The notes under the pieces are model-generated. The model made no database searches. It saw only the letters and a program-made list of their open reading frames with translations, and had not been told where the DNA came from. From Bacteroidetes bacterium OLB9 (GTDB lineage: Bacteria; Bacteroidota; Bacteroidia; Chitinophagales; Saprospiraceae), in the NCBI GenBank assembly GCA_001567255.1, contig LNBW01000003.1, positions 50,967 to 114,966 of the forward strand: a stretch of 64,000 bases of DNA, written 5' to 3'. Position numbers and translations under genes: made by a program. Numbering within the stretch: position 1 is the first letter of the stretch; each line of letters begins with the position of its first letter. This document shows, piece after piece, positions 8,513 to 18,354 of this stretch.

Positions 8513-9652
8513 CTACGTTGTAGTAATCGATATACCTTCTTTTTGTAATCTTCTGACTAGGATATCTCCGAATGCTTCAGCAGGTGTCAGTACACCATAT
8601 TTTGGATTAGAGCCCAATAACATATTCATCATGCTGAAAGCAGCCTGGCTGAACATTTTAGCCGTTTCATCATAACCAGGGTCCATGCCAGAAATAATAG
8701 TACGTGCCTCTTTAGTTTTTGACCTACCGATACAAGTGACCTCAAACCTTGATGTGGCACGTCGCTCAGCATCTGGTCCGGTGCCCGGAGGAAATTTTTT
8801 ATATAATCGATCTCTAATCGGTTTAAACCTAACAAGCGACATAACTGACATAGCAGTGATTATCATTTTAAAAGCTTTATAAAAGTTGCTTCTTAGAAAA
8901 TATTCACCAAAACCAAAAGCATAACCATAAATTTCTGGCATTCTCATTGCAGAACGACGGACAATATGGTGATCTACCACAGGAATAGGTATGGCCCAGC
9001 CATTCATTTCTTTATTATAGTGCAAATAGAGTTTGGGGCGTGGTGCATCTGGATGCTTAGGCAGATGGGTTTTATGAGAAGTTTTTTGGCTTTCCATGTG
9101 GAGCGCCTGAATAGCAGTTGTTATAGTTCCTCCTGAAATACCGGCATTTGTTCGGATGAAAAGTTGTAATAATTTTGGCTCCTCTACGGGCAAATGACTC
9201 GCAGTCAGGTAGGCAGATATATCGGCAGGAATACTGTCAAAGCCACAGCAATTGACGATGCAGACTTGATTTTGAAGGGCAACGTCGAAGAAAGTGTTAT
9301 AAGTTTCCGATACAAACGAAGGCTCGCCGGTGATATCAAGATAATGGGTGCGATTCTGAAGACATGATTCAACCACCGATTTGCCATTTCGATTGAAAGG
9401 CCCTGCAGTATTCATCAGAATAGTACAAGAACTGGTCATTTTATCTAACGATGGTTTATTATTGCTTTCAGCTAGCATCAATTCCGGATTGGTGTGCAGT
9501 GTTTGGCGAATAGCCTCAAGTTTTTCTCTATTTCTACCTGCAATAGCCCAACTAAGCCCTTCTTTATCAATATGCTCATCGAGATACTGAGCGACCAATG
9601 AACCAGTAAAACCTGTGGCTCCAAAAAGAATGATGTCATATTTTCTTTTCAT
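8513..9652 (-). CDS. Saccharopine dehydrogenase-like NAD(P)-binding oxidoreductase (trans-acting enoyl reductase-like)
   Basis: A 379-residue protein. It opens with a Rossmann nucleotide-binding motif, DIILFGATGFTGSLVAQYL, at about 6-24, and continues as a Sacchrp_dh_NADP domain through TAGPFNRNGKSVVESCLQNR and YLDITGEPSFV. This architecture matches the trans-acting enoyl reductase/saccharopine-dehydrogenase-like oxidoreductases (also eukaryotic SCCPDH), whose physiological substrate is usually unknown. A true saccharopine pathway role is unlikely, as no lysine biosynthesis genes are nearby. It converges with pth, with 8 bases between the stop codons. The frame is intact. Confidence 0.85.
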   Translation of the reverse strand: MKRKYDIILFGATGFTGSLVAQYLDEHIDKEGLSWAIAGRNREKLEAIRQTLHTNPELMLAESNNKPSLDKMTSSCTILMNTAGPFNRNGKSVVESCLQNRTHYLDITGEPSFVSETYNTFFDVALQNQVCIVNCCGFDSIPADISAYLTASHLPVEEPKLLQLFIRTNAGISGGTITTAIQALHMESQKTSHKTHLPKHPDAPRPKLYLHYNKEMNGWAIPIPVVDHHIVRRSAMRMPEIYGYAFGFGEYFLRSNFYKAFKMIITAMSVMSLVRFKPIRDRLYKKFPPGTGPDAERRATSRFEVTCIGRSKTKEARTIISGMDPGYDETAKMFSQAAFSMMNMLLGSNPKYGVLTPAEAFGDILVRRLQKEGISITTT

Positions 9653-9787
9653 GAGGTAAATGTAGCGAATATTAATGACTTCTAGATATTTGATTTAAAA
9701 TTGTAAAATACGGATAGTGATTTTTTTTTATGTCGCTGCAATTGATGACCTTTGCGGTATATATAGGCCTTCAAACCTTACCATCCA

Positions 9788-12700
9788 ATGATTACGTTTT
9801 TTTCCAAAGATGATCAGCTTATTTACGCAGTAAGCTCGGCTGTTGCATTGTCAGAGACAGATATAGAAAAATTCAACTGGCTTTTTGGAGCGGCAAAACC
9901 AGTAAAGGGCGATACCGTTTCAGGAATGTTTATAGGGCCGAGAGTTTCCATGATTACGCCCTGGAGTACTAATGCTGTGGAAATCACACAAAATATGTGT
10001 ATCGCAGGCATCAATAGGATAGAACAATATGTTAGGGCAGATATGAGCACTACTTTTGATCCGATGCTCAATCAAAAAATTTTCAGGGCTGGATCAAGAA
10101 ATCTTTACGCTTCATATTCAGCCGGAGCCTATTAAATATATAGACGATATCCGTGGCTACAATACAGAAGAAGGACTAGCACTAAGTGATGAAGAAATAA
10201 CGTATCTAGAATCACTATCCAATCGACTAGGTAGATTACTGACAGATTCAGAGGTTTTTGGCTTTTCACAGGTCAATTCAGAACACTGTCGTCATAAGAT
10301 TTTCAATGGAACATTTATTATCGATGGTGAAGAAAAGGAGGAATCCTTATTTGCTATGATTAAGAAAACATCAGCCACCAATCCCAACGATATCATATCT
10401 GCTTATAAGGACAATGTGGCATTTATCAAAGGTCCTGAATTAATTCAATTTGCACCTGAAAAAGGTGATGTACCATCTGAATATCGTAAAAAGCGATTTG
10501 AATCGGTTCTTTCACTCAAAGCCGAAACGCACAATTTTCCTACAACAGTGGAACCTTTCAATGGAGCTGCTACCGGATCTGGTGGCGAAATCAGAGATCG
10601 TCTAGCGGGAGGCCAAGGTGCATTGCCTTTAGCAGGAACAGCTGTGTATATGACCGCATATTCAAGGGCAGAAAGCGGTAGAACGTGGGAAGAACAGATG
10701 AATGAGCGGCCTTGGTTATATCAGACTCCGATGGACATTCTGATCAAGGCATCCAATGGAGCATCAGATTTTGGTAATAAATATGGTCAACCTTTAATAA
10801 CAGGATCGGTGCTGACTTTTGAGCATGAGGAGGATGGTATCACTTTGGGATATGATAAAGTCATCATGCTAGCAGGTGGTATCGGTTACGGCAAGGCTAA
10901 TCAAGCTAAAAAACATATACCTAAACAAGGTGATCGTATAGTAGTGATGGGTGGCGATAATTACCGCATCGGAATGGGTGGAGCAGCCGTATCATCGGCA
11001 GATACCGGTGCATTCGGCACGCAAATTGAGCTCAATGCCATCCAAAGGTCCAATCCGGAGATGCAAAAAAGAGTAGCCAACGCTGTTCGTGCTCTGGTGG
11101 AAAGTGACCATAATCCGATTGTGTCCATCCATGACCATGGTGCAGGAGGCCATTTGAACTGTTTGTCAGAACTCGTAGAAGCTACCGGTGGTATAATCGA
11201 AATAGATAAACTACCAGTGGGAGACCCTACCCTTTCTAATAAAGAAATCATCGGCAATGAATCTCAAGAAAGAATGGGAATGGTCATCAGCGAAAATGAT
11301 GTTGAACTATTAAGACGAATAGCTGAACGTGAAAGAGCGCCTATCTATGATGTGGGAGTCATAACCGGAGATCATCGATTTACCTTTGACAGTGCTACTG
11401 ATGGCACAAGACCTCTTGATCTTGCACTAAAAGATATGTTTGGCTCCAGCCCAGTGACCATCATAGAAGATGTCACAAAGAAGGTCGTATATCAAGATTT
11501 GGCCTATGATAAGACAGCATTTGAAAGTTACCTCAAGCAAGTATTACAACTGGAGGCAGTAGCTTGTAAAGATTGGCTAACGAATAAGGTGGACCGATGT
11601 GTAGGAGGAAGAACTGCAATACAGCAGTGTACTGGACCACTGCAACTTCCGCTCAATAATTGCGGTGTGATGGCATTGGACTATGATAGCAAGCATGGTA
11701 TGGCTACTTCTATTGGTCATGCTCCCGTGAGTGCACTGATTGATCCGGCAGCTGGTAGCCGAAATAGTATAGCAGAGGCATTGACCAATATCATATGGGC
11801 TCCACTAAAAGACGGAATAAAGAGTGTTAGTCTTTCGGCCAACTGGATGTGGGCGTGTAAAAACCCGGGTGAAGATGCGAGGCTGTATGAAGCAGTTCGT
11901 GCCTGCTCGGATTTTGCTATCCGCTTGGGCATTAATATTCCTACCGGCAAGGATTCGCTCTCTATGAAGCAAAAGTATAAAGACAAGGAAGTGATAGCGC
12001 CAGGTACGGTGATTATCAGTGCTGCAGGTCATTGTACAGACATTACGAAGGTAGTACAGCCGACGGTAAAGCCATCACAAGGCAGTGTTTATTATATCAA
12101 TTTGTCTGGAACAGATCATGCTCTGGGAGGGTCATCCTTTGGTCAAGTATTGAATAAAATAGGTAGTACGTCACCAGACATTGCTGATGCAGATGCTTTC
12201 GTTACTGCATTTAATACCATTCAGGCATTAATTAAGTCGGATTGCATAGTTGCCGGCCACGATATTGGCAGTGGTGGGTTGATTACCACACTTTTAGAGA
12301 TGTGTTTTGCTGATATACAAATCGGAATGGTGCTTGATTTAACAAGTATAGGAGTACATGAAAGCATCCGTTTATTATTCAGCGAAAATGCAGGCGTCGT
12401 ATTCCAGGCGAAGGCAGGACAGGATGAAGCTATTGAAGAAACCCTACGATCAAATCGGATTCCATTTCATAAAATCGGATATGTTACGAATCAGCCGGTA
12501 CTTAAGCTCGTCAATGGAGACGAACACTATGTTCTCAACATACCAGAGTACAGAGATAGATGGTATCACACTTCATATCTGATGGACAGACAACAATCAG
12601 GTGGAGTCAAGGCAGAGGAGCGATATCAAAACTACAAGCAGCAACCATTGTATTATTCGTTTCCTGCACATTTTACCGGAAAAAGACCAGAAGCTCCTCA

Positions 12701-13463
12701 GCAACGCAAGATAAAAGCCGCCATCATCAGAGAGAAAGGAAGTAATTCAGAGCGGGAAATGGCCAATGCTATGTATCTAGCTGGTTTTGATGTCAGAGAT
12801 GTGCACATGACGGATCTGGTCTCCGGAAGAGAAACGCTAGAGGATATTCATTTTATAGGAGCAGTGGGCGGTTTTTCTAATTCAGATGTTCTTGGATCAG
12901 CTAAGGGATGGGCGGGCTCATTCCGATATAATGACAAGGCACACAAGGCAATCACCCGCTTTTTTGAAAGATCTGACACACTGAGCTTAGGTATCTGCAA
13001 TGGATGTCAGTTGTTTATGGAGTTGGGTTTGATATACCCTGATCATCGGGTTAAACCACTGATGGCCTTTAATGATTCGCATAAATACGAATGCCAGTTT
13101 ACCTCAGTTGTGATACAAGAAAACCACTCCATCATGCTACAATCACTAGCTGGCAGTAGGTTAGGATTATGGGTTTCGCATGGTGAAGGCAAGTTTGTGT
13201 TGCCAGAAGAAGAATCATCATATCACATAGTAGCCAAATATGGCTACAACGACTATCCAGCCAATCCGAATGGATCAGATTACAATACTGCGATGATGTG
13301 TTCTGCTGATGGAAGACACCTTGTGACCATGCCTCATATAGAGCGGTCAGTATTTAGCTGGAACTGGGCGTATTATCCTGAAAATAGAAGTGACGATGAG
13401 GTTTCTCCATGGGTGGAAGCCTTTGTCAATGCAAGAAAGTGGCTTGAAGTAAAGCTTGGATAG
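9788..13463 (+). CDS. purL: Phosphoribosylformylglycinamidine synthase, large single-chain form (one frameshift)
   Basis: The conceptual product is about 1,224 residues, the size of single-chain PurL. It converts FGAR, glutamine and ATP to FGAM in purine synthesis. The order is PurS-like N-terminus (1-100), two AIRS-like ATP-binding halves (SEHCRHKIF near 170; GGIGYGKANQ; VGGRTAIQQCTGP) and a C-terminal glutaminase with nucleophile Cys in LGICNGCQLF (about 1067) and HIERSVFSW near the end. The frame breaks at 10074-10079, where six A occur; deleting one gives DPMLNQKFSGLDQEIFTLHIQ, continuous with the rest. I take this as a homopolymer error. The gene stands alone. Confidence 0.94.
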
Positions 13464-13990
13464 CTCTATCATGTATAAAATCAGAATATTTTTATCCTCG
13501 AAGGTGGACTAAAAAACATTATAAATTAAGAAATATCAACACCCTAAATTTAAAAATATTATTCGGTGTTAAACCTTGATCGAGGCAAAATTTTAATATT
13601 AATTTTGTTTGAAAATCATTAACAAAACATTATTACATTGTATGATTTAAAAAAATGAAGATATAATTTTACTTAATAGCTATATAATTAAACTATTTGT
13701 GAAAGAAAAATAAAAAATGTTAATCCTCCACAGTTTATAAACAATTAAATGCGTATTAGTTGTAAATGATAATATAACATATAGCAATACGATTAATACA
13801 AAAATAAACTTACAGTAAAGGCAGCAGAATGAATTAATTTTTTGGCTTAAAATTTTGTGGAAAACAAATATTAGAATACTTTTACGGCTTCCAATGTGTA
13901 TTATTGGACATTGAAAAATGTTAATATTTGTTAATTTTTTAATCAGACTTTTTAGAACATTCTTTTACAAAATTTATTAAAAATCACATT
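13464..13990. other. Long AT-rich intergenic region upstream of exbB
   Basis: No gene is visible in 527 bases. Two possible promoters point towards exbB: TTG 13576-13578, 21 bases, TAATTTTG 13600-13607 (perfect match, long leader of about 380 bases), and TTG 13855-13857, 19 bases, TACTTTTA 13877-13884 (one mismatch). AACACC (13538-13543) and GGTGTT (13565-13570) form a loose inverted repeat. The rest is A/T runs without clear structure. Confidence 0.5.
13576..13607 (+). promoter_or_regulatory. Candidate promoter upstream of the exbB-tonB operon
   Basis: TTG, a 21-base spacer and TAATTTTG match the Bacteroidota promoter consensus fully. The distance to the exbB start is nearly 390 bases, so a long 5' untranslated region would result; the nearer imperfect element at 13855-13884 competes with it. 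Confidence 0.4.
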
Positions 13991-14809
13991 ATGAGTCAGA
14001 AATCTAAGGAACCTAAAGCAGTAAAGGAGAGCAATTTCAGTACCGTTTTTGCTTATGTTTTGATTCCCGTTGCTTTGATAATTGCCTTTTGGGTATTTAA
14101 TTACGTACTGGGAAATCCTTCTAACTTTGAAAATGGTGATCCAAATGGACATCCAAAAGTAGGAAACTATTTAGGTATGATGTACAAAGGAGGATTTATG
14201 GTGGCCATATTGATGGCATGTTTTATTATTACCATTTCTATTGTATTTGAAAGATTTTTCTCTATTTGGGCAGCATCAGGAAAAGGTAACGTTAATTCAT
14301 TTATCAGAAAAGTAAAGGGTCTTTTAAATTCCAACAATATTGATGCTGCAATTGCTGAATGCGATAAGCAAAAAGGATCTGTTGCAAATGTTGTAAGAGA
14401 AGCATTAAACAGATATAAGGTAGTGGAAAAAGACAGCACTCTCTCTCGAGATGAAAAAGTAGCTGCAGTTCAAAAGGAGATTGAAGAGTCCACAGCTCTC
14501 GAGTTGCCAATGCTGGAAAAGAATCTGGTTATCCTTGCCACCCTTGCATCTGTTTCGACACTCTTCGGACTTTTAGGTACAGTAACTGGTATGATTAGAG
14601 CCTTTGCGGCTATAGCAACTGCTGGAGCCCCAGATGCCGTTGCCTTATCATCAGGTATTTCTGAAGCCTTGATTAATACGGCTCTTGGTATTGGTACATC
14701 AGCCATTGCTGTAATCATGTATAACGTATTTACTACACGTATTGATAAAATGACGTATGGCATTGATGAGGCTGGTTTCAGTATTGCACAGAACTTCCCT
14801 TACGAATAA
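13991..14809 (+). CDS. exbB: MotA/TolQ/ExbB proton channel family protein
   Basis: A 272-residue inner-membrane protein with membrane segments at about 18-38, 62-82, 178-200 and 220-245. The conserved ExbB signature is LEKNLVILATLASVSTLFGLLGTVTGMIRAF followed by SEALINTALGIG. With ExbD it uses the proton gradient to energise TonB and so outer-membrane transporters. First gene of an exbB-exbD-exbD-tonB run, the common Bacteroidota arrangement, with 96 bases to the next gene. The N-terminal tail is longer than in E. coli ExbB, which is normal for this phylum. Confidence 0.92.
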   Translation: MSQKSKEPKAVKESNFSTVFAYVLIPVALIIAFWVFNYVLGNPSNFENGDPNGHPKVGNYLGMMYKGGFMVAILMACFIITISIVFERFFSIWAASGKGNVNSFIRKVKGLLNSNNIDAAIAECDKQKGSVANVVREALNRYKVVEKDSTLSRDEKVAAVQKEIEESTALELPMLEKNLVILATLASVSTLFGLLGTVTGMIRAFAAIATAGAPDAVALSSGISEALINTALGIGTSAIAVIMYNVFTTRIDKMTYGIDEAGFSIAQNFPYE

Positions 14810-14905
14810 ATTTAATTAATTTTCTTGTGGAAGTACACACCTAGAAAGGTGAATTGTGCATCTATAATAATGAAACTTGTTAGATAACAATAAAATAATA
14901 ATGAT

Positions 14906-15517
14906 ATGCCAAAAGTAAAAGCAGCTCGGAAAAGCACGAATATAGACATGACTGCTATGTGTGATGTGGCTTTTTTACTGCTGACATTCTTCATCTTAAC
15001 GACCAAATTTAAACCGCAGGAAGTGGTAGAAATTGATATTCCATCTTCTACTGCTCAATTTCCACTACCTGATCGAAATGTCATGAAGTTTGATATCTCA
15101 AAAGATGGAAAGGTTTATTTTGGAGTTGATGATCAGCCGACAAGAATGGCTTTGCTTGACAGAATATCTGAGGAGTATAAGATTGATTTTAATGAAGACC
15201 AAAGGAAAGCATTCAAAACACAGGAATTGTGGGGAATGGACTTGACTAAACTTCCTGAATTTTTGTCAATGGATCCTTTTGCACGATCCACATTCAAACA
15301 ATCGGGATTGCTTCTGGATACAGTAGCTGTAGGAGGTCAGCACCAGGTTGAAAACTTAATCACATGGGCTAGGTATGCAAATCCTGATTTGCGTATTGCA
15401 ATTAAAGGCGATAAAAATACGGAGTATAAGACCTTTGACTATCTCATTCAAGCACTGCAAAGGTGTAATGTAAATAAATTTAATATCATTACTTCTGAAA
15501 GAAGAGCAACTAAATAA
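14906..15517 (+). CDS. exbD: ExbD/TolR family biopolymer transport protein (first copy)
   Basis: A 203-residue protein with a short cytoplasmic N-terminus, one membrane helix (about 17-36) carrying the conserved Asp in MTAMCDVAFLLLTFFIL, and a periplasmic domain. The periplasmic part is enlarged compared with E. coli ExbD (141 residues) by an insert between about 75 and 130, as in many Bacteroidota homologues. It is expected to assemble with ExbB at 13991 and couple proton flow to TonB. Second gene of the operon, 29 bases before the paralogous exbD. Confidence 0.9.
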   Translation: MPKVKAARKSTNIDMTAMCDVAFLLLTFFILTTKFKPQEVVEIDIPSSTAQFPLPDRNVMKFDISKDGKVYFGVDDQPTRMALLDRISEEYKIDFNEDQRKAFKTQELWGMDLTKLPEFLSMDPFARSTFKQSGLLLDTVAVGGQHQVENLITWARYANPDLRIAIKGDKNTEYKTFDYLIQALQRCNVNKFNIITSERRATK

Positions 15518-15546
15518 ACATTATCTCACTTAAAATAGAAAGATAA

Positions 15547-16110
15547 ATGGCAGAAATGAATATTCCCGAAAAAAAGGGAAAAGGTGGGAAAAGATCCAAA
15601 AAAATGTCAACAAGGGTTGACCTTACTCCGATGGTGGACCTTGGTTTTCTACTTATCACATTCTTCATGCTTGCTACCACGATGAACAAACCAAAAACAA
15701 TGGAAATCAATAAGCCGGTAGAAGATGAAAAGAAAGATGAAAAGGAAGTTCCAAAGATCAAGTTGTCAAAGACATTGAACCTGATGCTTGGAGATAATAA
15801 CAAGGTTTACTGGTATGTAGCACCGGATGAAGTTACTAGTTCAGCAAGTGTTGAAATGGATAGTGTGGATTATTCATCTAATGGTGTAAGACAAGTAATT
15901 AAAAGGAGACAGAAAGAAGTACAAGAGCAATGGGGCAACAAAGAAGAGCTTTTTGTGATGATTAAACCATTGCCAGGATCAAAGTTGAAAAATACAGTGG
16001 ACGTATTGGATGAAATGACCATAAATGGCGTTACGAAGTATGCTATCCTTCCTCCACGAGATCAGATAGATTCGTTAGTAGCTATACAGGTTGGACAGAA
16101 ACGGAAATAA
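15547..16110 (+). CDS. exbD: ExbD/TolR family biopolymer transport protein (second copy)
   Basis: A 187-residue paralogue of the preceding gene. A Lys-rich cytoplasmic tail (1-24) precedes the single membrane helix with the conserved Asp in VDLTPMVDLGFLLITFFML. The periplasmic domain is highly charged and contains an acidic/basic stretch, EDEKKDEKEVPKIK. Paired exbD genes behind one exbB are typical of Bacteroidota and are thought to form a mixed ExbD assembly; whether both join one complex here is not known. It is followed 56 bases later by tonB. Confidence 0.9.
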   Translation: MAEMNIPEKKGKGGKRSKKMSTRVDLTPMVDLGFLLITFFMLATTMNKPKTMEINKPVEDEKKDEKEVPKIKLSKTLNLMLGDNNKVYWYVAPDEVTSSASVEMDSVDYSSNGVRQVIKRRQKEVQEQWGNKEELFVMIKPLPGSKLKNTVDVLDEMTINGVTKYAILPPRDQIDSLVAIQVGQKRK

Positions 16111-16166
16111 TTGAGTAATAAGGTAGATATATTTTGAATTAGTAAATTAATAAAACAATCATAGAG

Positions 16167-17000
16167 ATGTCATTTCAAGCAGCTAACAGAAATATAGATG
16201 ATTTGGTGTTTGAAAATAGGAATAAATCCTATGGAGCCTATTTCTTGCGCCGCATTTATGGCAAGAATATGACGCGCGGTACGTTGATTGGAGTCGCTCT
16301 TTTCCTTTTAATTGTTCTGTCCCCATTGATTTATTCCAAATATAAGGAATATAAGGATAGAAATAAGGTTGAAGAGATCATGAAAGAGGTGATTCTTGCT
16401 GAACCACCACCAATGGACCCAACCAAACCACCACCGCCGCCACCACCTAAAGTTGATCCGCCACCTTTAAGAGATCAGATTAAATTCGTACAACCAGTGG
16501 TGAAGAAAGACGAAGAAGTGGTAGAAGAGGTTCCACCTCCTGACGTAAGTGATTTAAAGGATAAAGATCCAGGTAAGGAAGATAGAAAAGGGGAGGAAGG
16601 AGGAACAACAAATGTTGATTTCACACCACCACCGCCACCACCACCGCCACCACCACCGCCGCCAGCAGAGCCTGAAAAGACGTATAATATGGCAGGTGTT
16701 CAGCAAAAACCGGAATTTCCGGATGGTGAGGCTGCTTTGTTCCGATATTTAAGTGAGAATATCCAATATCCTGCCATTGCACGTGAGAATGGAATCAAGG
16801 GAAAAGTAATTTTGTCTTTTGTAGTTTCAAAAACCGGAGCAATAGAGGAAGTGGAGCTCTTGAGGGGTATAGGTGGTGGATGTGATCAAGAAGCCATTAG
16901 GGTAGTCAAAGGAATGCCACGGTGGAATCCTGGTAAGATGAATGGTAAGCCGGTAAGAGTAAAATATATATTGCCGGTTAACTTTAACCTTCAAGATTAA
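16167..17000 (+). CDS. tonB: Energy transducer TonB
   Basis: A 277-residue protein. One membrane helix lies at about 37-56 after a basic N-terminus. The periplasmic linker has two proline runs (about 77-100 and 153-167, the second a nearly pure polyproline stretch from a CCA/CCG repeat) separated by an acidic section. The C-terminal TonB domain (about 185-277) contains YPAIARENGIKGKVILSFVV, the usual TonB_C signature. It transmits ExbBD energy to TonB-dependent outer-membrane receptors. Repetitive proline codons make this segment prone to length variation. One base separates its stop from the next small gene. Confidence 0.94.
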   Translation: MSFQAANRNIDDLVFENRNKSYGAYFLRRIYGKNMTRGTLIGVALFLLIVLSPLIYSKYKEYKDRNKVEEIMKEVILAEPPPMDPTKPPPPPPPKVDPPPLRDQIKFVQPVVKKDEEVVEEVPPPDVSDLKDKDPGKEDRKGEEGGTTNVDFTPPPPPPPPPPPPPAEPEKTYNMAGVQQKPEFPDGEAALFRYLSENIQYPAIARENGIKGKVILSFVVSKTGAIEEVELLRGIGGGCDQEAIRVVKGMPRWNPGKMNGKPVRVKYILPVNFNLQD

Positions 17001-17001
17001 A

Positions 17002-17169
17002 ATGTTTAAAACCAATAGATATACTAATTACATACTAGGTATTAGTATTATCGGAATGGGTATTTTTGCTTGGTTATACGATGTAATTCCTAATGGCATG
17101 ATTCTAGCACCTCTATTTATAATTTATGGTATTTGGAGATTGTATAGAGGATATGTAGCGGAGCATTAA
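17002..17169 (+). CDS. Small membrane protein downstream of tonB
   Basis: A 55-residue frame starting ATG one base after the tonB stop codon and ending TAA. It encodes two hydrophobic helices: about 10-26 (YILGISIIGMGIFAWLY) and 30-46 (PNGMILAPLFIIYGIWRLY), with a basic end RLYRGYVAEH. The tight coupling to tonB, the sensible two-helix topology and the terminator immediately downstream support a real gene. I recognise no family name. It could be an accessory to the ExbBD-TonB machine, by position only. Confidence 0.7.
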   Translation: MFKTNRYTNYILGISIIGMGIFAWLYDVIPNGMILAPLFIIYGIWRLYRGYVAEH

Positions 17170-17191
17170 AGTATATTAGTAAAATAGTGTC

Positions 17192-17230
17192 AAAATAGGC
17201 CTTATACAATTTGTGTCAGGCCTATTTTTT
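17192..17230 (+). terminator. Intrinsic terminator of the exbB-tonB operon
   Basis: AAAATAGGCC (17192-17201) pairs with GGCCTATTTT (17219-17228) and is followed by further T residues. It lies 22 bases after the stop of the 55-residue gene. Confidence 0.75.
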
Positions 17231-17384
17231 AAATAATCAATTGTATTAACTTTAATTCATTTTAAAATTGCGGGATGACGTATTAAATAACTCTAGGAAG
17301 ATTTTGATTCAAGGTAATAGAATTTAGTAAATTTTTAACCTTTGGAATAAAACTTGCTATTATCAATCAACGTCAATATAATAA

Positions 17385-18311
17385 ATGAAAGCATTTTTAA
17401 ACATATTGGTTACTGGGCTTTTGTTGGTTTTTGCAGTGTCTTGTAAAAATACAAATGAAGCTGGAGAGGTCGTCATTAAAGGTAGTCCTTTGACCGGGAG
17501 AGAAGAAGTATGGGGTGATGAAAGTTTGAATAAGATTATAGAGCAACAAAGAGAGGTTTTCGAAGCCGCTTATCCGCATGCCTTTATTGTGATGCATTAT
17601 GCATCTGAGATGGAAATTAAACGGAAATTTTTTGCTGACAGCATTGATGTGATGATTATTTCTCACGGGCTGGATAGCATAGAGTTAAGCCAGCTTCAGA
17701 AGAAGGAAGTATGGCCGCGTCAATATCTTTTTGGTAAGAGCTCAATAGCATTTATTGCTAGTAAAAATCACCAACAATCTAAGTATAAGTACGAAGATAT
17801 TATTAAAATGCTCTCTACTCCTGAACGGGATTTTGCAATTGAGAATAAAAATTCAGGTATTGCATTAGAGTTGTTAAAGCACTTAAAGGGCAAGCCTCTT
17901 TCTGAAAGGGTATATGCATTAGCAAATAGGACAGCGTTAATTCAGTGGGTAAATGAAAGTCCGGATAGAATAGGAGTAATGGACTGGAGCAATGTTTCTG
18001 ATGAGGATGATCCTGATGCTAGAGAGATACTTAGCGAGGTGAAAGTTTTAAGTATTTCAGGTAGTACTCCAGAAACAGCGGAACTATATTACGATCCTTC
18101 TCAAGCTAATATGAATGGTTTATATCCATTTACTAGAGATTTATACTTTATTAGAAGGTTGGGTATCACGGATGTAAGTTTAGGATTTGCATCTTTTATT
18201 TGTGGGGAGAGAGGGCAGAAAATAATGCTTAAGGCAGGGCTACTTCCTGAGTATCAATCAGAAAGGTGGGTTGAGTTTAAGGGTTTGACAGAAATTAAAG
18301 TCGTAGAATAA
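17385..18311 (+). CDS. PstS-like substrate-binding lipoprotein
   Basis: A 308-residue protein with a lipoprotein signal (FAVSC, Cys at about residue 20) and a periplasmic binding protein fold of the PBP-like/PstS type: DSIDVMIISHGLDSIE, FGKSSIAFIASK, and a C-terminal FASFICGERGQKIMLKAGLLPE that is typical of phosphate-binding proteins. No pstCAB permease or PhoU gene lies nearby. In Bacteroidota, PstS-like proteins without a transporter commonly follow exbB-exbD-tonB and precede a TPR protein; I infer a role tied to that cluster rather than classical phosphate uptake, but the ligand is unknown. Confidence 0.8.
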   Translation: MKAFLNILVTGLLLVFAVSCKNTNEAGEVVIKGSPLTGREEVWGDESLNKIIEQQREVFEAAYPHAFIVMHYASEMEIKRKFFADSIDVMIISHGLDSIELSQLQKKEVWPRQYLFGKSSIAFIASKNHQQSKYKYEDIIKMLSTPERDFAIENKNSGIALELLKHLKGKPLSERVYALANRTALIQWVNESPDRIGVMDWSNVSDEDDPDAREILSEVKVLSISGSTPETAELYYDPSQANMNGLYPFTRDLYFIRRLGITDVSLGFASFICGERGQKIMLKAGLLPEYQSERWVEFKGLTEIKVVE

Positions 18312-18354
18312 TTATTGCAATTAGAATTATAGTATTAACAAATCAATTAAATTT

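Noticed and set aside
10961..11257. Antisense frame of 98 residues inside purL
   Set aside because: It is a shadow of the conserved purL codons, as are many other antisense frames within lon, mutase and thrS.
16622..16665. CCACCG repeat resembling a short repeat array
   Set aside because: It encodes the TonB polyproline linker; there is no repeat-spacer structure, so it is not CRISPR.
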